Source: Burkholderiales bacterium (GTDB lineage: Bacteria > Pseudomonadota > Gammaproteobacteria > Burkholderiales > Burkholderiaceae_C). From it: 64,000 bases of DNA. The first letter of the stretch is position 1; every line of letters begins with the position of its first letter. The translations under genes were made by a program, and so were the position numbers. Shown here piece by piece: positions 38,293 to 46,602 of the stretch. The stretch covers positions 558,001-622,000 of the forward strand of contig JACRPO010000005.1 in the NCBI GenBank assembly GCA_016223165.1, read 5' to 3'. The notes beneath the pieces were generated by a model. It was not told the DNA's origin. It saw only the letters and a list, made by a program, of their open reading frames with translations, and did not search any database.

Positions 38293-38350
38293 CGTCGATC
38301 AGTGTAGCGATCGAGGCGAGGGTCTTCGGGGGCACTGGCACAATCGAGGC

Positions 38351-39193
38351 ATGACGCGCTTGGCCCTTCCTCAGGTGACCTTGGTTGCCGTGGACACGCG
38401 GGCGCCGCTGCTCGCCACGCAGGCCCTGCTGCGCTCGATGGCCGGCATCGACTTCGCACGTGCGATCCTGTTCACGCACGCATGGACGCCGAGGCGGCCG
38501 CTGCCCGGCATCGAGATCGTCGACATCGATCCCATCACGTCCTCGGCGGAGTACTCGCACTTCATCCTGCGCCTGATGCCCGGCTGGGTGCGCACCTCGC
38601 ATGTCCTGGTGACGCAGTGGGACGGCTTCGTCGTCGAGCCGTGGGCGTGGACCAACAGCTTCCTCGCCTACGACTATGTCGGCGCGCCCTGGCCCGACCA
38701 GCCCGAGTCGCGCGCCGTGGGCAACGGCGGCTTCTCGCTGCGCTCGCGCCGCCTGCTCGCCGCCGGCATGGACCTGCGCATCGACGACGAGCACCCCGAA
38801 GACGTGGCGCTGTGCCGCACCTACCGCAACCTGCTCGAGCGCGAGCACGGCGTCAATTTCGCGCCGCTGGCGCTGGCCCGTCGCTTCGCCTACGAGAACG
38901 ACGATTCGCAGGGCGCGACCTTCGGCTTCCACGGTGCCTACAACCTGCCGCGCGTGCTCGACGAGCCGACGCTGACGACCTGGCTCGACATCCTGCCCGA
39001 CGACTTCTTCCGCAGCCGCGATGCGCGGCGCCTGGCGCGCACGCTGGTGTCGCGCATGCCGCAACTGGCCCGGCGCGTCATCGACCGCCGCATGCGCGTG
39101 GGTCGCGACGAGCCGAGCACGCGCATCCTCGATGCCGCCGCGAGCGTGATGGGCCTGCTCGGCCCACGATCCGACCGGCCGCGGCCGGCCTGA
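38351..39193 (+). CDS. DUF5672 protein, probable glycosyltransferase
   Basis: 280 residues. Segments VTQWDGFVVEPWAWTNSFLA, YDYVGAPWP and AVGNGGFSLRSRRLL are the core of DUF5672, a family found in polysaccharide clusters and thought to have a GT-A-like fold (the acidic QWDGF may bind metal-sugar nucleotide). It diverges from the GT4 gene and points toward the CDP-sugar genes. The biochemical activity has not, to my knowledge, been defined. Confidence 0.75.
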   Translation: MTRLALPQVTLVAVDTRAPLLATQALLRSMAGIDFARAILFTHAWTPRRPLPGIEIVDIDPITSSAEYSHFILRLMPGWVRTSHVLVTQWDGFVVEPWAWTNSFLAYDYVGAPWPDQPESRAVGNGGFSLRSRRLLAAGMDLRIDDEHPEDVALCRTYRNLLEREHGVNFAPLALARRFAYENDDSQGATFGFHGAYNLPRVLDEPTLTTWLDILPDDFFRSRDARRLARTLVSRMPQLARRVIDRRMRVGRDEPSTRILDAAASVMGLLGPRSDRPRPA

Positions 39194-39201
39194 ACGTCGA
39201 G

Positions 39202-39222
39202 CCGGGCCCCCGCGGGGCCCGG
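39202..39222. terminator. Strong GC hairpin after the DUF5672 gene
   Basis: A perfect 9-bp stem, CCGGGCCCC (39202-39210) and GGGGCCCGG (39214-39222), with a 3-nt loop lies 8 nt past the stop. No T-run follows, so it may only stabilise the 3' end or act as a U-less terminator. Confidence 0.35.
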
Positions 39223-39316
39223 TGTGCGCGGCGCCTCGCGGTGCCCCTTGTGACGGCAGCGCGGACGCCGCGCGACAATCGAGGCTGTTCGCAAGCGGCG
39301 CCCCGCGTCTTTCCCC

Positions 39317-40087
39317 ATGAAGGCAGTGATCCTCGCCGGCGGCCTCGGCAGCCGGTTGTCCGAAGAGACAAGCCTGCGGCCCAAGCCGATGATCGAGATC
39401 GGCGGCCGGCCGATCCTCTGGCACATCATGAAGATCTACTCCGCCAACGGGGTGCACGACTTCCTGATCTGCTGCGGCTACAAGGGCTACCTGATCAAGG
39501 AGTACTTCGCCAACTACTTCCTGCACATGTCGGACGTCACCTTCGACATGGAGCACAACACCATGCAGGTCCATCAGAAGAAGGCCGAGCCCTGGCGGGT
39601 GACGCTGGTGGACACCGGCGAGAACTCGATGACCGGTGGCCGCCTCAAGCGCGTGGCGCCGTATCTGCGGGACGAGGAGGCGTTCTGCTGCACCTACGGC
39701 GACGGCGTCGCCGATGTCGACGTGGCGGCCAGCATCGCCTTCCACCGCAGCCACGGCAAGCTGGCCACCGTGACCGCGGTGCAGCCGCCCGGCCGCTACG
39801 GCGCGCTGGCACTCGAGGGCACGCAGGTCAAGGGCTTCGCCGAGAAGCCGCGCGGTGACGGCGGCCTCATCAACGGCGGCTTCTTCGTGCTCTCGCCGCG
39901 CTGCCTGGATCGCATCGCCGGCGACGCGACGCCCTGGGAGGCCGAGCCGCTGACCGGCCTGGCCGCGGAGGGCGAGCTGATGGCGTTTGCGCACACCGGC
40001 TTCTGGCAGCCGATGGACACGCTGCGCGAGAAGAACCTGCTCGAGGAGCTGTGGCAGTCGGGCCGCGCGCCATGGAAGAAGTGGTGA
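39317..40087 (+). CDS. rfbF: Glucose-1-phosphate cytidylyltransferase
   Basis: 256-residue enzyme making CDP-glucose from CTP and glucose-1-phosphate. Start [40 protein letters not shown], the [11 protein letters not shown] segment specific for cytidylyltransferases, [10 protein letters not shown] and [19 protein letters not shown]. It opens a run of seven overlapping or closely spaced genes and fixes the nucleotide of the pathway as CDP. Confidence 0.96.
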   Translation: MKAVILAGGLGSRLSEETSLRPKPMIEIGGRPILWHIMKIYSANGVHDFLICCGYKGYLIKEYFANYFLHMSDVTFDMEHNTMQVHQKKAEPWRVTLVDTGENSMTGGRLKRVAPYLRDEEAFCCTYGDGVADVDVAASIAFHRSHGKLATVTAVQPPGRYGALALEGTQVKGFAEKPRGDGGLINGGFFVLSPRCLDRIAGDATPWEAEPLTGLAAEGELMAFAHTGFWQPMDTLREKNLLEELWQSGRAPWKKW

Positions 40088-41175
40088 GTCCCGTGGCAGG
40101 CGAGGGCGGCGCGAGGTTCTGGCGCGGCAAGCGGGTTCTGCTCACCGGCCATACCGGCTTCAAGGGTGCCTGGCTGGCGTTGTGGCTGCACCACCTGGGC
40201 GCCGAGGTCACCGGCCTGGCCTTGCCGCCGGCCACCGATCCGTGCCTGTTCGAGTTGGCCCGCATCGGCGAGAGGATCGACAGCCGTTTCGTGGACGTGC
40301 GCGACACCGAAGCAGTGCGCGCCATCGTGCACGAGGTGCGGCCGCAGGTCACGCTGCATCTTGCCGCCCAGGCCCTGGTGCGGGCGGGCTATCGCGAGCC
40401 GCTGGCAACGCTGGCCACGAACGTCATGGGCACGGCGCACGTGCTCGACGCCCTGCGTGGCGTCGAAGACGCGCGCGTGGCCGTCGTGGTGACCACCGAC
40501 AAGGTGTACTGCAATCGCGAGTGGAGCTATCCCTATCGCGAGGACGACGCGCTCGGCGGCCACGACCCGTACAGCGCCAGCAAGGCGGCCGCCGAGCTCG
40601 TGGGGGCGTGCTGGCGCGACGCCTTCCTGCGCGGCGAGGGTGTGGCCGTGGCCACTGCGCGGGCCGGCAATGTCATCGGCGGCGGCGACTGGTCGGAAGA
40701 CCGGCTGCTGCCCGATGCCATCCGCGCCTGGCAGTCGGGGCAGTTGTTGACGCTGCGGCATCCGCGCTCGACCCGGCCCTGGCAGCATGTGCTCGACCCG
40801 CTCGCCGCCTACCTGCGGCTGGCCGAGCGCCTGTGGGCCGACGGCGCGCTCGCCGGTGCCTACAACTTCGGGCCGCTGCCGCACGAGGCGGCCACAGTGC
40901 AGGACGTCGTCGCGCTGGCGCAGCGGGCCTACGGTGGTGGCGACTGGGCGGCCGCCGACAAGGCCGAAGGCCCGCACGAGGCCGGCTGGTTGGCGCTCGA
41001 GGTGGCACTGGCGCGCGACCGCCTGGACGTGAAGCCGCGGTGGCCACTGGCCGAGGCAGTGCAGCGCACGATGCGCTGGTACCGCCAGCTCGCCGCCGGC
41101 GCCGATGCGGGTGCGCTGTGCGAGGCCGACATCGCCGACCACGAGGCTGCCGCCACGGCGGTCGCCTCGTCATGA
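40072..41175 (+). CDS. rfbG: CDP-glucose 4,6-dehydratase
   Basis: Extended SDR enzyme giving CDP-4-dehydro-6-deoxy-D-glucose. 367 residues from the ATG at 40072, which overlaps rfbF by 16 nt; a GTG at 40084 (GTGA overlap) is an alternative. Visible are the NAD loop [28 protein letters not shown], the catalytic Y-x3-K in [24 protein letters not shown] and [15 protein letters not shown]. Confidence 0.96.
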   Translation: MEEVVSPVAGEGGARFWRGKRVLLTGHTGFKGAWLALWLHHLGAEVTGLALPPATDPCLFELARIGERIDSRFVDVRDTEAVRAIVHEVRPQVTLHLAAQALVRAGYREPLATLATNVMGTAHVLDALRGVEDARVAVVVTTDKVYCNREWSYPYREDDALGGHDPYSASKAAAELVGACWRDAFLRGEGVAVATARAGNVIGGGDWSEDRLLPDAIRAWQSGQLLTLRHPRSTRPWQHVLDPLAAYLRLAERLWADGALAGAYNFGPLPHEAATVQDVVALAQRAYGGGDWAAADKAEGPHEAGWLALEVALARDRLDVKPRWPLAEAVQRTMRWYRQLAAGADAGALCEADIADHEAAATAVASS

Positions 41176-41732
41176 AGCGCCTGCACACCAGCGACACGCC
41201 GCTGGCCGGCCTCGTGCGAATCCAGCGGCAGCCGATCGGCGATGCGCGCGGGAGCTTTGTGCGCCTGTTCTGCGCCGACGAGCTGCGCGAGGCCGGCTGG
41301 GACGTGCCGATCTCGCAGATCAACCTCACCCGCACTGCGCTCGCGGGTACCGTGCGCGGCATGCATTTCCAGCATCCGCCGCATGCCGAGATCAAGCTCG
41401 TGAGCTGTCTGCGCGGCGAGGTGTGGGATGTGGCGGTGGACCTGCGGCGCGGGTCGCCGACCTTCCTTCGCTGGCATGCCGAGCGGCTGTCGGCCGCCAA
41501 CGGTGCGGCGCTGCTGATCCCGCGCGGCTTCGCGCATGGCTTCCAGAGCCTGGCCGACGATGTCGAGATGCTGTACTGCCACAGCGCTCCCTATACTGCG
41601 CACGCCGAGGGCGGGCTGCGCCCGCTGGACCCGCGGCTGGCGTTGCCCTGGCCGCTGCCCGTGGGCGAAATGTCGGCGCGCGATGCCGGCCACCCGCTGA
41701 TCGCCGCGCACTTCGAGGGAGTCGACGTTTGA
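41172..41732 (+). CDS. RmlC-like NDP-4-keto-6-deoxyhexose 3,5-epimerase
   Basis: 186-residue cupin epimerase. Catalytic histidine H65 in GTVRGMHFQHPPHAEIKLV, the GEVWDVAVDLRRGSPTF strand and the IPRGFAHGFQ loop. It follows rfbG with ATGA overlap, so its substrate is probably the CDP-4-keto-6-deoxyglucose made there rather than the dTDP form. It may act at C3, C5 or both. The family symbol rfbC would imply dTDP-rhamnose and is avoided. Confidence 0.88.
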   Translation: MKRLHTSDTPLAGLVRIQRQPIGDARGSFVRLFCADELREAGWDVPISQINLTRTALAGTVRGMHFQHPPHAEIKLVSCLRGEVWDVAVDLRRGSPTFLRWHAERLSAANGAALLIPRGFAHGFQSLADDVEMLYCHSAPYTAHAEGGLRPLDPRLALPWPLPVGEMSARDAGHPLIAAHFEGVDV

Positions 41733-42958
41733 ACTGCCGCCATTGCGGGACCGCGCTGCGGCTGCCGTTTCTCGATCTCGGGAGCGCGCCCCCGTCCAAT
41801 GCCTACCTGGATGCGGCCGGGCTGCGCCAGCCCGAGATCTGGTACCCGCTGCGCCTGCTGGTGTGCGAGTCGTGCTGGCTCGTGCAGACCGAGGACCATG
41901 CCGGCCGCGAGGCGCTGTTCAACGACGACTACGCGTACTTCAGCTCCATCTCGTCGTCGTGGCTGGCCCATTCACGAGCCTACGTGCAGGCGATGGTGCA
42001 CCGGCTGGCGCTCGGGCCCGGGAGCCTCGTGGCCGAGATCGCGGCCAACGACGGCTACTTGCTTCAGTACGTGCAGAAGGCCGGCGTGCCCTGCTACGGT
42101 GTCGAGCCGACCGCCAGCACGGCGGCGGCGGCGCGCGCCAAGGGCATCGACATCGTGGCGTCGTTCTTCGGTGTCGCGCTGGCGCGTGAACTGGCGGCGG
42201 CCGGCCGGCAGGTGGACCTCGTCGCCGCCAACAACGTGCTGGCGCACGTGCCCGACATCAACGACTTCGTGGCCGGGTTCGCACAGCTGCTCAAGCCCGC
42301 GGGCGTGGCGACCTTCGAGTTCCCGCACCTGCTGCGCATGGTGGCCGAGCACCAGTTCGACACCGCTTACCACGAGCACTACTCGTACCTCTCGCTCGGT
42401 GCCGTGCAGCGCGTGTTCGCGGCCAACGGCCTGGTGGTGTTCGATGTCGAGCAGCACGCCACGCATGGCGGCAGCCTGCGCGTCTTCGCGCAGCGTGCCG
42501 ACAGCGGCCGGCAGCCGGTGGGCCCCGCGGTGGCCGAGCTGCTGGCACGCGAGGCCGCGGCCGGCATGAACGGCGCCGCCTTCTACAGCGGCTTCCAGGC
42601 GCTGGCCGATCGCGTGAAGAACGAGTTCGCGGCCTTCCTGCTCGACGCCTGGCGCCAGGGCCGCCGCGTCGCCGCCTACGGTGCGGCGGCCAAGGGCAAC
42701 ACGCTGCTCAACTATGCCGGCGTGCGGCCCGACCTGCTACCTTTCGTCGTCGACCGCAATCCGGCCAAGCAAGGCCGCTTCCTGCCGGGCAGCCGCATCC
42801 CGATCGTCGACGAGGCCGCGCTCGACCGCGTACGCCCTGATTTCGTCGTGCTGCTGCCATGGAACCTGCGCGACGAGCTGACGCAGCAGCTCGCGCGCGT
42901 GCGCGACTGGGGTGGGCGCTTCGTCACGGCCGTCCCGTCGTTGCAGGTCGGCGCATGA
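41729..42958 (+). CDS. Sugar C-methyltransferase (TylC3/NovU type)
   Basis: 409 residues from a TTG overlapping the previous stop (TTGA). The N-terminal zinc-binding domain has CRHCG (C3, C6) and VCESCW; then FLDLGSAPPSNAYL; the SAM-binding core is VAEIAANDGYLLQYV; then FEFPHLLRMV, the active-site TAYHEHYSYLS and a C-terminal domain with AYGAAAKGNTLLNY. That three-part layout is typical of methyltransferases that add a carbon-bound methyl next to a 4-keto group on NDP-hexoses. The position methylated cannot be told. Confidence 0.9.
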   Translation: MNCRHCGTALRLPFLDLGSAPPSNAYLDAAGLRQPEIWYPLRLLVCESCWLVQTEDHAGREALFNDDYAYFSSISSSWLAHSRAYVQAMVHRLALGPGSLVAEIAANDGYLLQYVQKAGVPCYGVEPTASTAAAARAKGIDIVASFFGVALARELAAAGRQVDLVAANNVLAHVPDINDFVAGFAQLLKPAGVATFEFPHLLRMVAEHQFDTAYHEHYSYLSLGAVQRVFAANGLVVFDVEQHATHGGSLRVFAQRADSGRQPVGPAVAELLAREAAAGMNGAAFYSGFQALADRVKNEFAAFLLDAWRQGRRVAAYGAAAKGNTLLNYAGVRPDLLPFVVDRNPAKQGRFLPGSRIPIVDEAALDRVRPDFVVLLPWNLRDELTQQLARVRDWGGRFVTAVPSLQVGA

Positions 42959-43830
42959 AGGTGGCGGTCACCGGCGCCGGTGGATTCGTCGGGCGTCATG
43001 TCGTGGCGGAACTCGAACGGCGCGGGCTGGGCGCGACCCTGCTCGCGCGCCGGCCGCCGGCGACAGGGCCGGTGAACGGACCGGCGAATGGGCCGGTGAA
43101 CGGGCCGGCGTCGGCGCACCGTTTCGTCCCCTTCGATCTTCTCGAGGATCCATCCGGTTTGTACGAGCGTGCGGGCCGGCCCGATGTCGTGCTGCACCTG
43201 GCCTGGGGCGGCCTGCCGAACTATCGCTCACCGCATCACGTGGAGCAGGAGCGGCCCGCGCACCTGCGCCTGCTGGCGACGCTGGTGCGCGAGGGACTGC
43301 GGCACGTGGTCGTGGCCGGCACCTGCTTCGAGTACGGCATGTGCTCGGGCGCGCTGGCCGAAACGCTCGCGTGCACGCCGATCACCGCGTACGGACAGGC
43401 GAAAGACGCACTGCGCCGCGAACTCGAGCTGCTGCGCGGTGTGCAGCCCTTCGAGCTGACCTGGGCGCGCCTGTTCTACCTGTGGGGCGAGGGGCAGGCC
43501 GAGAATTCGCTTTGGCCGTCGCTGCGGCGCGCCGTGGCGCGCGGGGACCCGGGGTTTCCGATGTCCGGCGGCGAGCAGCTGCGTGACTACCTGCCGGTGC
43601 GAGTGGCGGCGGCCCACCTGGTCGAGCTGGCGCTCGGCGGCCGCGGGCACGGCGTCGTCAATGTCTGCGACGGCAAGCCGACGTCGGTGCGCTCGCTCGT
43701 CGAAGGCTGGATCCGCGAACAAGGCTGGTCGATCGAACCCGAACTGGGGCGCTTTCCGTACCCCGAACACGAACCGATGGCCTTCTGGGGCGACGCGACG
43801 AAGTTGCGCGCCTGCTTGCAGTCGACATGA
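42955..43830 (+). CDS. NAD-dependent epimerase/dehydratase, probable 4-ketoreductase
   Basis: 291-residue short-chain dehydrogenase. Nucleotide loop VTGAGGFVGRHV, GTCFEYG, and Y-x3-K in TAYGQAKDAL; REYLPVR-like LRDYLPVRVAAAHLVELAL. After a C-methyltransferase it most likely reduces the 4-keto group to finish the sugar. Residues about 38-53 are a GPVN/GPAN repeat encoded by a 12-nt tandem repeat, placed in a surface loop before beta-strand 3. The start overlaps the previous stop (ATGA). Confidence 0.88.
   Translation: MKVAVTGAGGFVGRHVVAELERRGLGATLLARRPPATGPVNGPANGPVNGPASAHRFVPFDLLEDPSGLYERAGRPDVVLHLAWGGLPNYRSPHHVEQERPAHLRLLATLVREGLRHVVVAGTCFEYGMCSGALAETLACTPITAYGQAKDALRRELELLRGVQPFELTWARLFYLWGEGQAENSLWPSLRRAVARGDPGFPMSGGEQLRDYLPVRVAAAHLVELALGGRGHGVVNVCDGKPTSVRSLVEGWIREQGWSIEPELGRFPYPEHEPMAFWGDATKLRACLQST
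43066..43113. repeat. In-frame period-12 tandem repeat
   Basis: Four 12-nt units (GGGCCGGTGAAC, GGACCGGCGAAT, GGGCCGGTGAAC, GGGCCGGCGTCG) inside the reductase gene, encoding GPVN-GPAN-GPVN-GPAS. Nearly the same unit recurs at 49787 in another gene. Confidence 0.9.
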
Positions 43831-43857
43831 GCGGCACGGCCGCGCACAGGTGACCCA

Positions 43858-44598
43858 ATGACTCCATTCGAACTCGAAGTCCGGCAGCGGCTGGAGGCCA
43901 ACGGCCGCGACGGCGAGCTGCAGGCCACGGCAGCAGCGTTCATGAAGGCGTCGACGGCGCCAAAGTACTCGTACAACTTCGCCTGGCTCGGCCGGCCGAT
44001 CATCCAGTACCCGCAGGACATCGTCGCGATGCAGGAGCTGATCTGGACGGTGCAGCCCGACCTGATCATCGAGACCGGCATCGCGCATGGAGGCTCGTTG
44101 ATCTTCTCGGCTTCGATGCTCGAGCTGAATGCCGCCTGCGGCGGCCCGGTCGATGCGCGAGTGCTGGGCGTGGACATCGACATCCGGGCGCACAACCGCG
44201 CCGCGATCGAGGCGCACGCGATGTCCAGGCGCATCTCGATGATCCAGGGCTCGAGCCTCGACGCGGCGGTGGTGGCGCAGGTCAAGGCCGCGGCCGCCGG
44301 CCGCCGCCGCATCCTGGTGTGCCTGGATAGCAACCACACGCATGAACACGCGCTGGCCGAGCTCGAGGCCTACGCGCCCCTCACGACCCCAGGCAGCTAC
44401 TGCGTCGTCTTCGACACCATCATCGAACAGCTGCCCGAAGGCATGTACCCCGACCGGCCCTGGGGCCCGGGAAACAACCCGAAGACCGCCGTGCGCGAGT
44501 ACCTGAAGTCGCATCCGGAGTTCGTGGTCGACGACGGCATCGACCACAAGCTGCTGATCAGCGTCGCGCCGGGCGGCTACCTGAAGCGGGTCCGCTGA
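43858..44598 (+). CDS. CmcI/rhamnosyl O-methyltransferase family protein
   Basis: 246 residues. Segments QYPQDIVAMQELIWTVQPDL, IETGIAHGGSLIFSASML and LVCLDSNHTHEHALAELEAY define the family often labelled cephalosporin hydroxylase, whose members are SAM-dependent methyltransferases. In this cluster it may O-methylate the finished deoxyhexose. It starts 27 nt after the reductase gene and ends overlapping the next start by one base (TGATG). Confidence 0.88.
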   Translation: MTPFELEVRQRLEANGRDGELQATAAAFMKASTAPKYSYNFAWLGRPIIQYPQDIVAMQELIWTVQPDLIIETGIAHGGSLIFSASMLELNAACGGPVDARVLGVDIDIRAHNRAAIEAHAMSRRISMIQGSSLDAAVVAQVKAAAAGRRRILVCLDSNHTHEHALAELEAYAPLTTPGSYCVVFDTIIEQLPEGMYPDRPWGPGNNPKTAVREYLKSHPEFVVDDGIDHKLLISVAPGGYLKRVR

Positions 44599-45455
44599 TG
44601 CCGCCAGCCGCGGCCGTCCTGTACGGTTGCATCACCCATGTCGAACCCTGGTTCGAACTTCCCGACGATGTCGCGCTGATCCGCCTGGGCGCGGCACAGG
44701 ACGGCGCGGTCGCCGGACACACGCTGCGCGAATTGGCGCCGCAATGGGAGCCGTTCCATCCGGTCATCGGTGGCGCGGCCGGCAGCTTTGCGCTCAAGGC
44801 GCTCCTGCTGCGCCAGGCCGTGCGGCCTGCGTTCGTGGGCGTCTGCCAGTACCGCAAGTTCGTTTCGCCGGGTCGGGTGAGCGAGACCAGGGCGCGCGGC
44901 TACAAGGTGATGGATGCCGTGCCGCGCGAGCAGGTGACGCGCGCCGCCCTCGAAGGCTGGTTGCAGCAACCGGGGCCGCACGGCTTCCTGGTCTGCCCGC
45001 CGTTCAGCATGCATCGCGAGGCCGGTTACCTCGGTCAATACGGCACGCACCACCACGCCGAAGACCTCCTGCGCTTCACGGCCGAAGCCGTCGTGCAGGG
45101 CGCGCTGTCCGGGCGTGAGGCTGCCGAGTTCATGCGCGAGCCGGTCTTCTTTCCGGGCGGCATCGAGCTGGGCGTATACCCGGCCGACTTCTGGCTCGAA
45201 GGCATCGACGCGATCGAAAGGGTGATCGAAGCCTGCGTGCGCCGCTACCCGACCGCGCGCACCGGCACGCAGGGCCGCGTCTGGGCCTACTGCGCCGAAC
45301 GCCTGGGCAGCTGGCAGCTGGTGCGCGAGTTCCGCCGCCGGCAACCCTGCGCCGGCATCCGGCGGCTCGAGATCGCGCGCTGGCGGCAGCGCTTCGCCGG
45401 ACGCATGAACCTGGTCGTCGAAGCGGGCGAGAGCCGGTATCAGGTCGGGCAGTAG
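44598..45455 (+). CDS. Hypothetical protein, DUF4422-like
   Basis: 285 residues, no signal or membrane segment. The order of features resembles DUF4422 glycosyltransferase-like proteins: FALKALLLRQAV, then VGVCQYRKFVS (compare the family's CHYRRYF), HTHHAED-type histidines (YGTHHHAEDLLRF), FFPGGIELGVYPADFW, and the QGRVWAYCAERLGSW ending like the family's RVFGFLSERL. The match is by eye and weak. It is the last gene of the sugar run and is followed by a terminator hairpin. Confidence 0.55.
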   Translation: MPPAAAVLYGCITHVEPWFELPDDVALIRLGAAQDGAVAGHTLRELAPQWEPFHPVIGGAAGSFALKALLLRQAVRPAFVGVCQYRKFVSPGRVSETRARGYKVMDAVPREQVTRAALEGWLQQPGPHGFLVCPPFSMHREAGYLGQYGTHHHAEDLLRFTAEAVVQGALSGREAAEFMREPVFFPGGIELGVYPADFWLEGIDAIERVIEACVRRYPTARTGTQGRVWAYCAERLGSWQLVREFRRRQPCAGIRRLEIARWRQRFAGRMNLVVEAGESRYQVGQ

Positions 45456-45488
45456 GCCGCCAGCGATCGGGCCGCCAGCGCGCCGTGG

Positions 45489-45521
45489 CGGGAGGCCGAT
45501 GCCGGCCCCGGCCTCCCGTTT
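45489..45521. terminator. Hairpin terminator between convergent genes
   Basis: A 9-bp stem CGGGAGGCC (45489-45497) and GGCCTCCCG (45510-45518) is followed by TTT. It lies 33 nt past the sugar run and 9 nt before the end of the opposite P1-peptidase gene, so it can serve both. Confidence 0.6.
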
Positions 45522-45529
45522 GCCGGGGC

Positions 45530-46591
45530 TCAGCGCGGGTGCAGGTCGCGCGCGGCCGGCAACGGCGGCGAAGCCAGTGCCTCGGCGGCGCGCACGCCAT
45601 TGCGGATGGCCCGCGCCACGACCTCGGCGGCGAGCACGCCCAGCGTGCTCAGGTCGCCGGCGATGCCAGCACCGCCGGTGGCGAGCGCAAAGAGCGTGTC
45701 GCCGTCGTTGACGGTGATCGGGCTCACGGTGCGGGCCAGGCCATGGTGGGCGAGGGCGGCCAGTTGCGTCGCGGCGGCCTTGTCGAGCCGCGCGTCGGTG
45801 GCGACGATGCCGATCGTCGTCGCCGTGCCGGCCATGCGCTCCATCACCTGCAGCGGCGCCGCCCCCTGCAGCAGCGCGCGCTGCGCGCCGACGAGGCGCT
45901 GGCCGTCCTCGCTGCGAGCACCGGCGAGGACCTCGCCCTCTTCGTCGAGTACGTCGCCGATGGCGTTCACGGCCACGAGCGCGGCCACCGTCACCGCACC
46001 CAGGCGCAAAGAGGCGGTGCCGATGCCGCCGCGGCAGGCGCGCGCCACACCGAAGAGCTTGCCCACCGTGGCGCCGAGGCCGGCACCGTGACTGCCTTGC
46101 GCCGGCGCCGCCGCACTGGCCGCGCGGCAGGCGGCATAGCCGGTGTCGGCAGCGGGGCGGATGCGCGCATCGCCGATCCACAGGTCGAACAGCACGGCCG
46201 CCGGCACGATGGGCACGCGGATCGCCGCCCGCGGCGACTCGTCGCTGCTCGCCGGACCGACCAACAGGCCGCGCCCTTGCTCCTCGAGCCAGCGCATGAC
46301 GCCGCCGGCGGCATCGAGCCCGAAGGCGCTGCCGCCGGTGAGCAGCACCGCGTGCACGCGGTTCACCGTGTTCTCGGGGCGCAGCAGGTCGGTCTCGCGC
46401 GTGCCGGGGGCGCCGCCGCGCACGGCCACGCCGCAGGTGGTGCCGTGCGGCGTGTCGGGGCACAGCACGACGGTGCAGCCGCTGGCGCGGCCGGCGACAG
46501 CGGCATGGCCCACCTCGATGCCGGCGACATCGGTGAGGGCGCCCGGCGCGAGCGCCGGCGCGCCGGTCGGGTCAGCCTGGGCGCTGCTCAC
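45530..46591 (-). CDS. P1 (S58) family aminopeptidase
   Basis: 353 residues of the DmpA/L-aminopeptidase D-esterase family, N-terminal nucleophile enzymes that self-cleave. VAGIEVGHAAVAG, TVVLCPDTPHGTTCGVAVRGG, LLTGGSAFGLDAAGGVMRWL and GLGATVGKL are family landmarks. The cleavage region is RGGIGTASLRLG, where T192 (or S194) would be the nucleophile. The GTG at 46591 lies 12 nt after the acyl-CoA dehydrogenase stop, so it belongs to that operon. The physiological substrate is unknown. Confidence 0.9.
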   Translation of the reverse strand: MSSAQADPTGAPALAPGALTDVAGIEVGHAAVAGRASGCTVVLCPDTPHGTTCGVAVRGGAPGTRETDLLRPENTVNRVHAVLLTGGSAFGLDAAGGVMRWLEEQGRGLLVGPASSDESPRAAIRVPIVPAAVLFDLWIGDARIRPAADTGYAACRAASAAAPAQGSHGAGLGATVGKLFGVARACRGGIGTASLRLGAVTVAALVAVNAIGDVLDEEGEVLAGARSEDGQRLVGAQRALLQGAAPLQVMERMAGTATTIGIVATDARLDKAAATQLAALAHHGLARTVSPITVNDGDTLFALATGGAGIAGDLSTLGVLAAEVVARAIRNGVRAAEALASPPLPAARDLHPR

Positions 46592-46602
46592 CGGCGCGGC
46601 GG

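Noticed and set aside
36146..39994. Minus-strand open frame of 1,282 codons
   Set aside because: Only its last 328 codons are ribF. The rest runs antisense to the sugar genes and out of frame through the GT4 gene.
39317..41732. dTDP-rhamnose operon
   Set aside because: The pyrophosphorylase and dehydratase are the CDP-glucose types ([11 protein letters not shown] and [15 protein letters not shown] motifs), and rmlD is absent.
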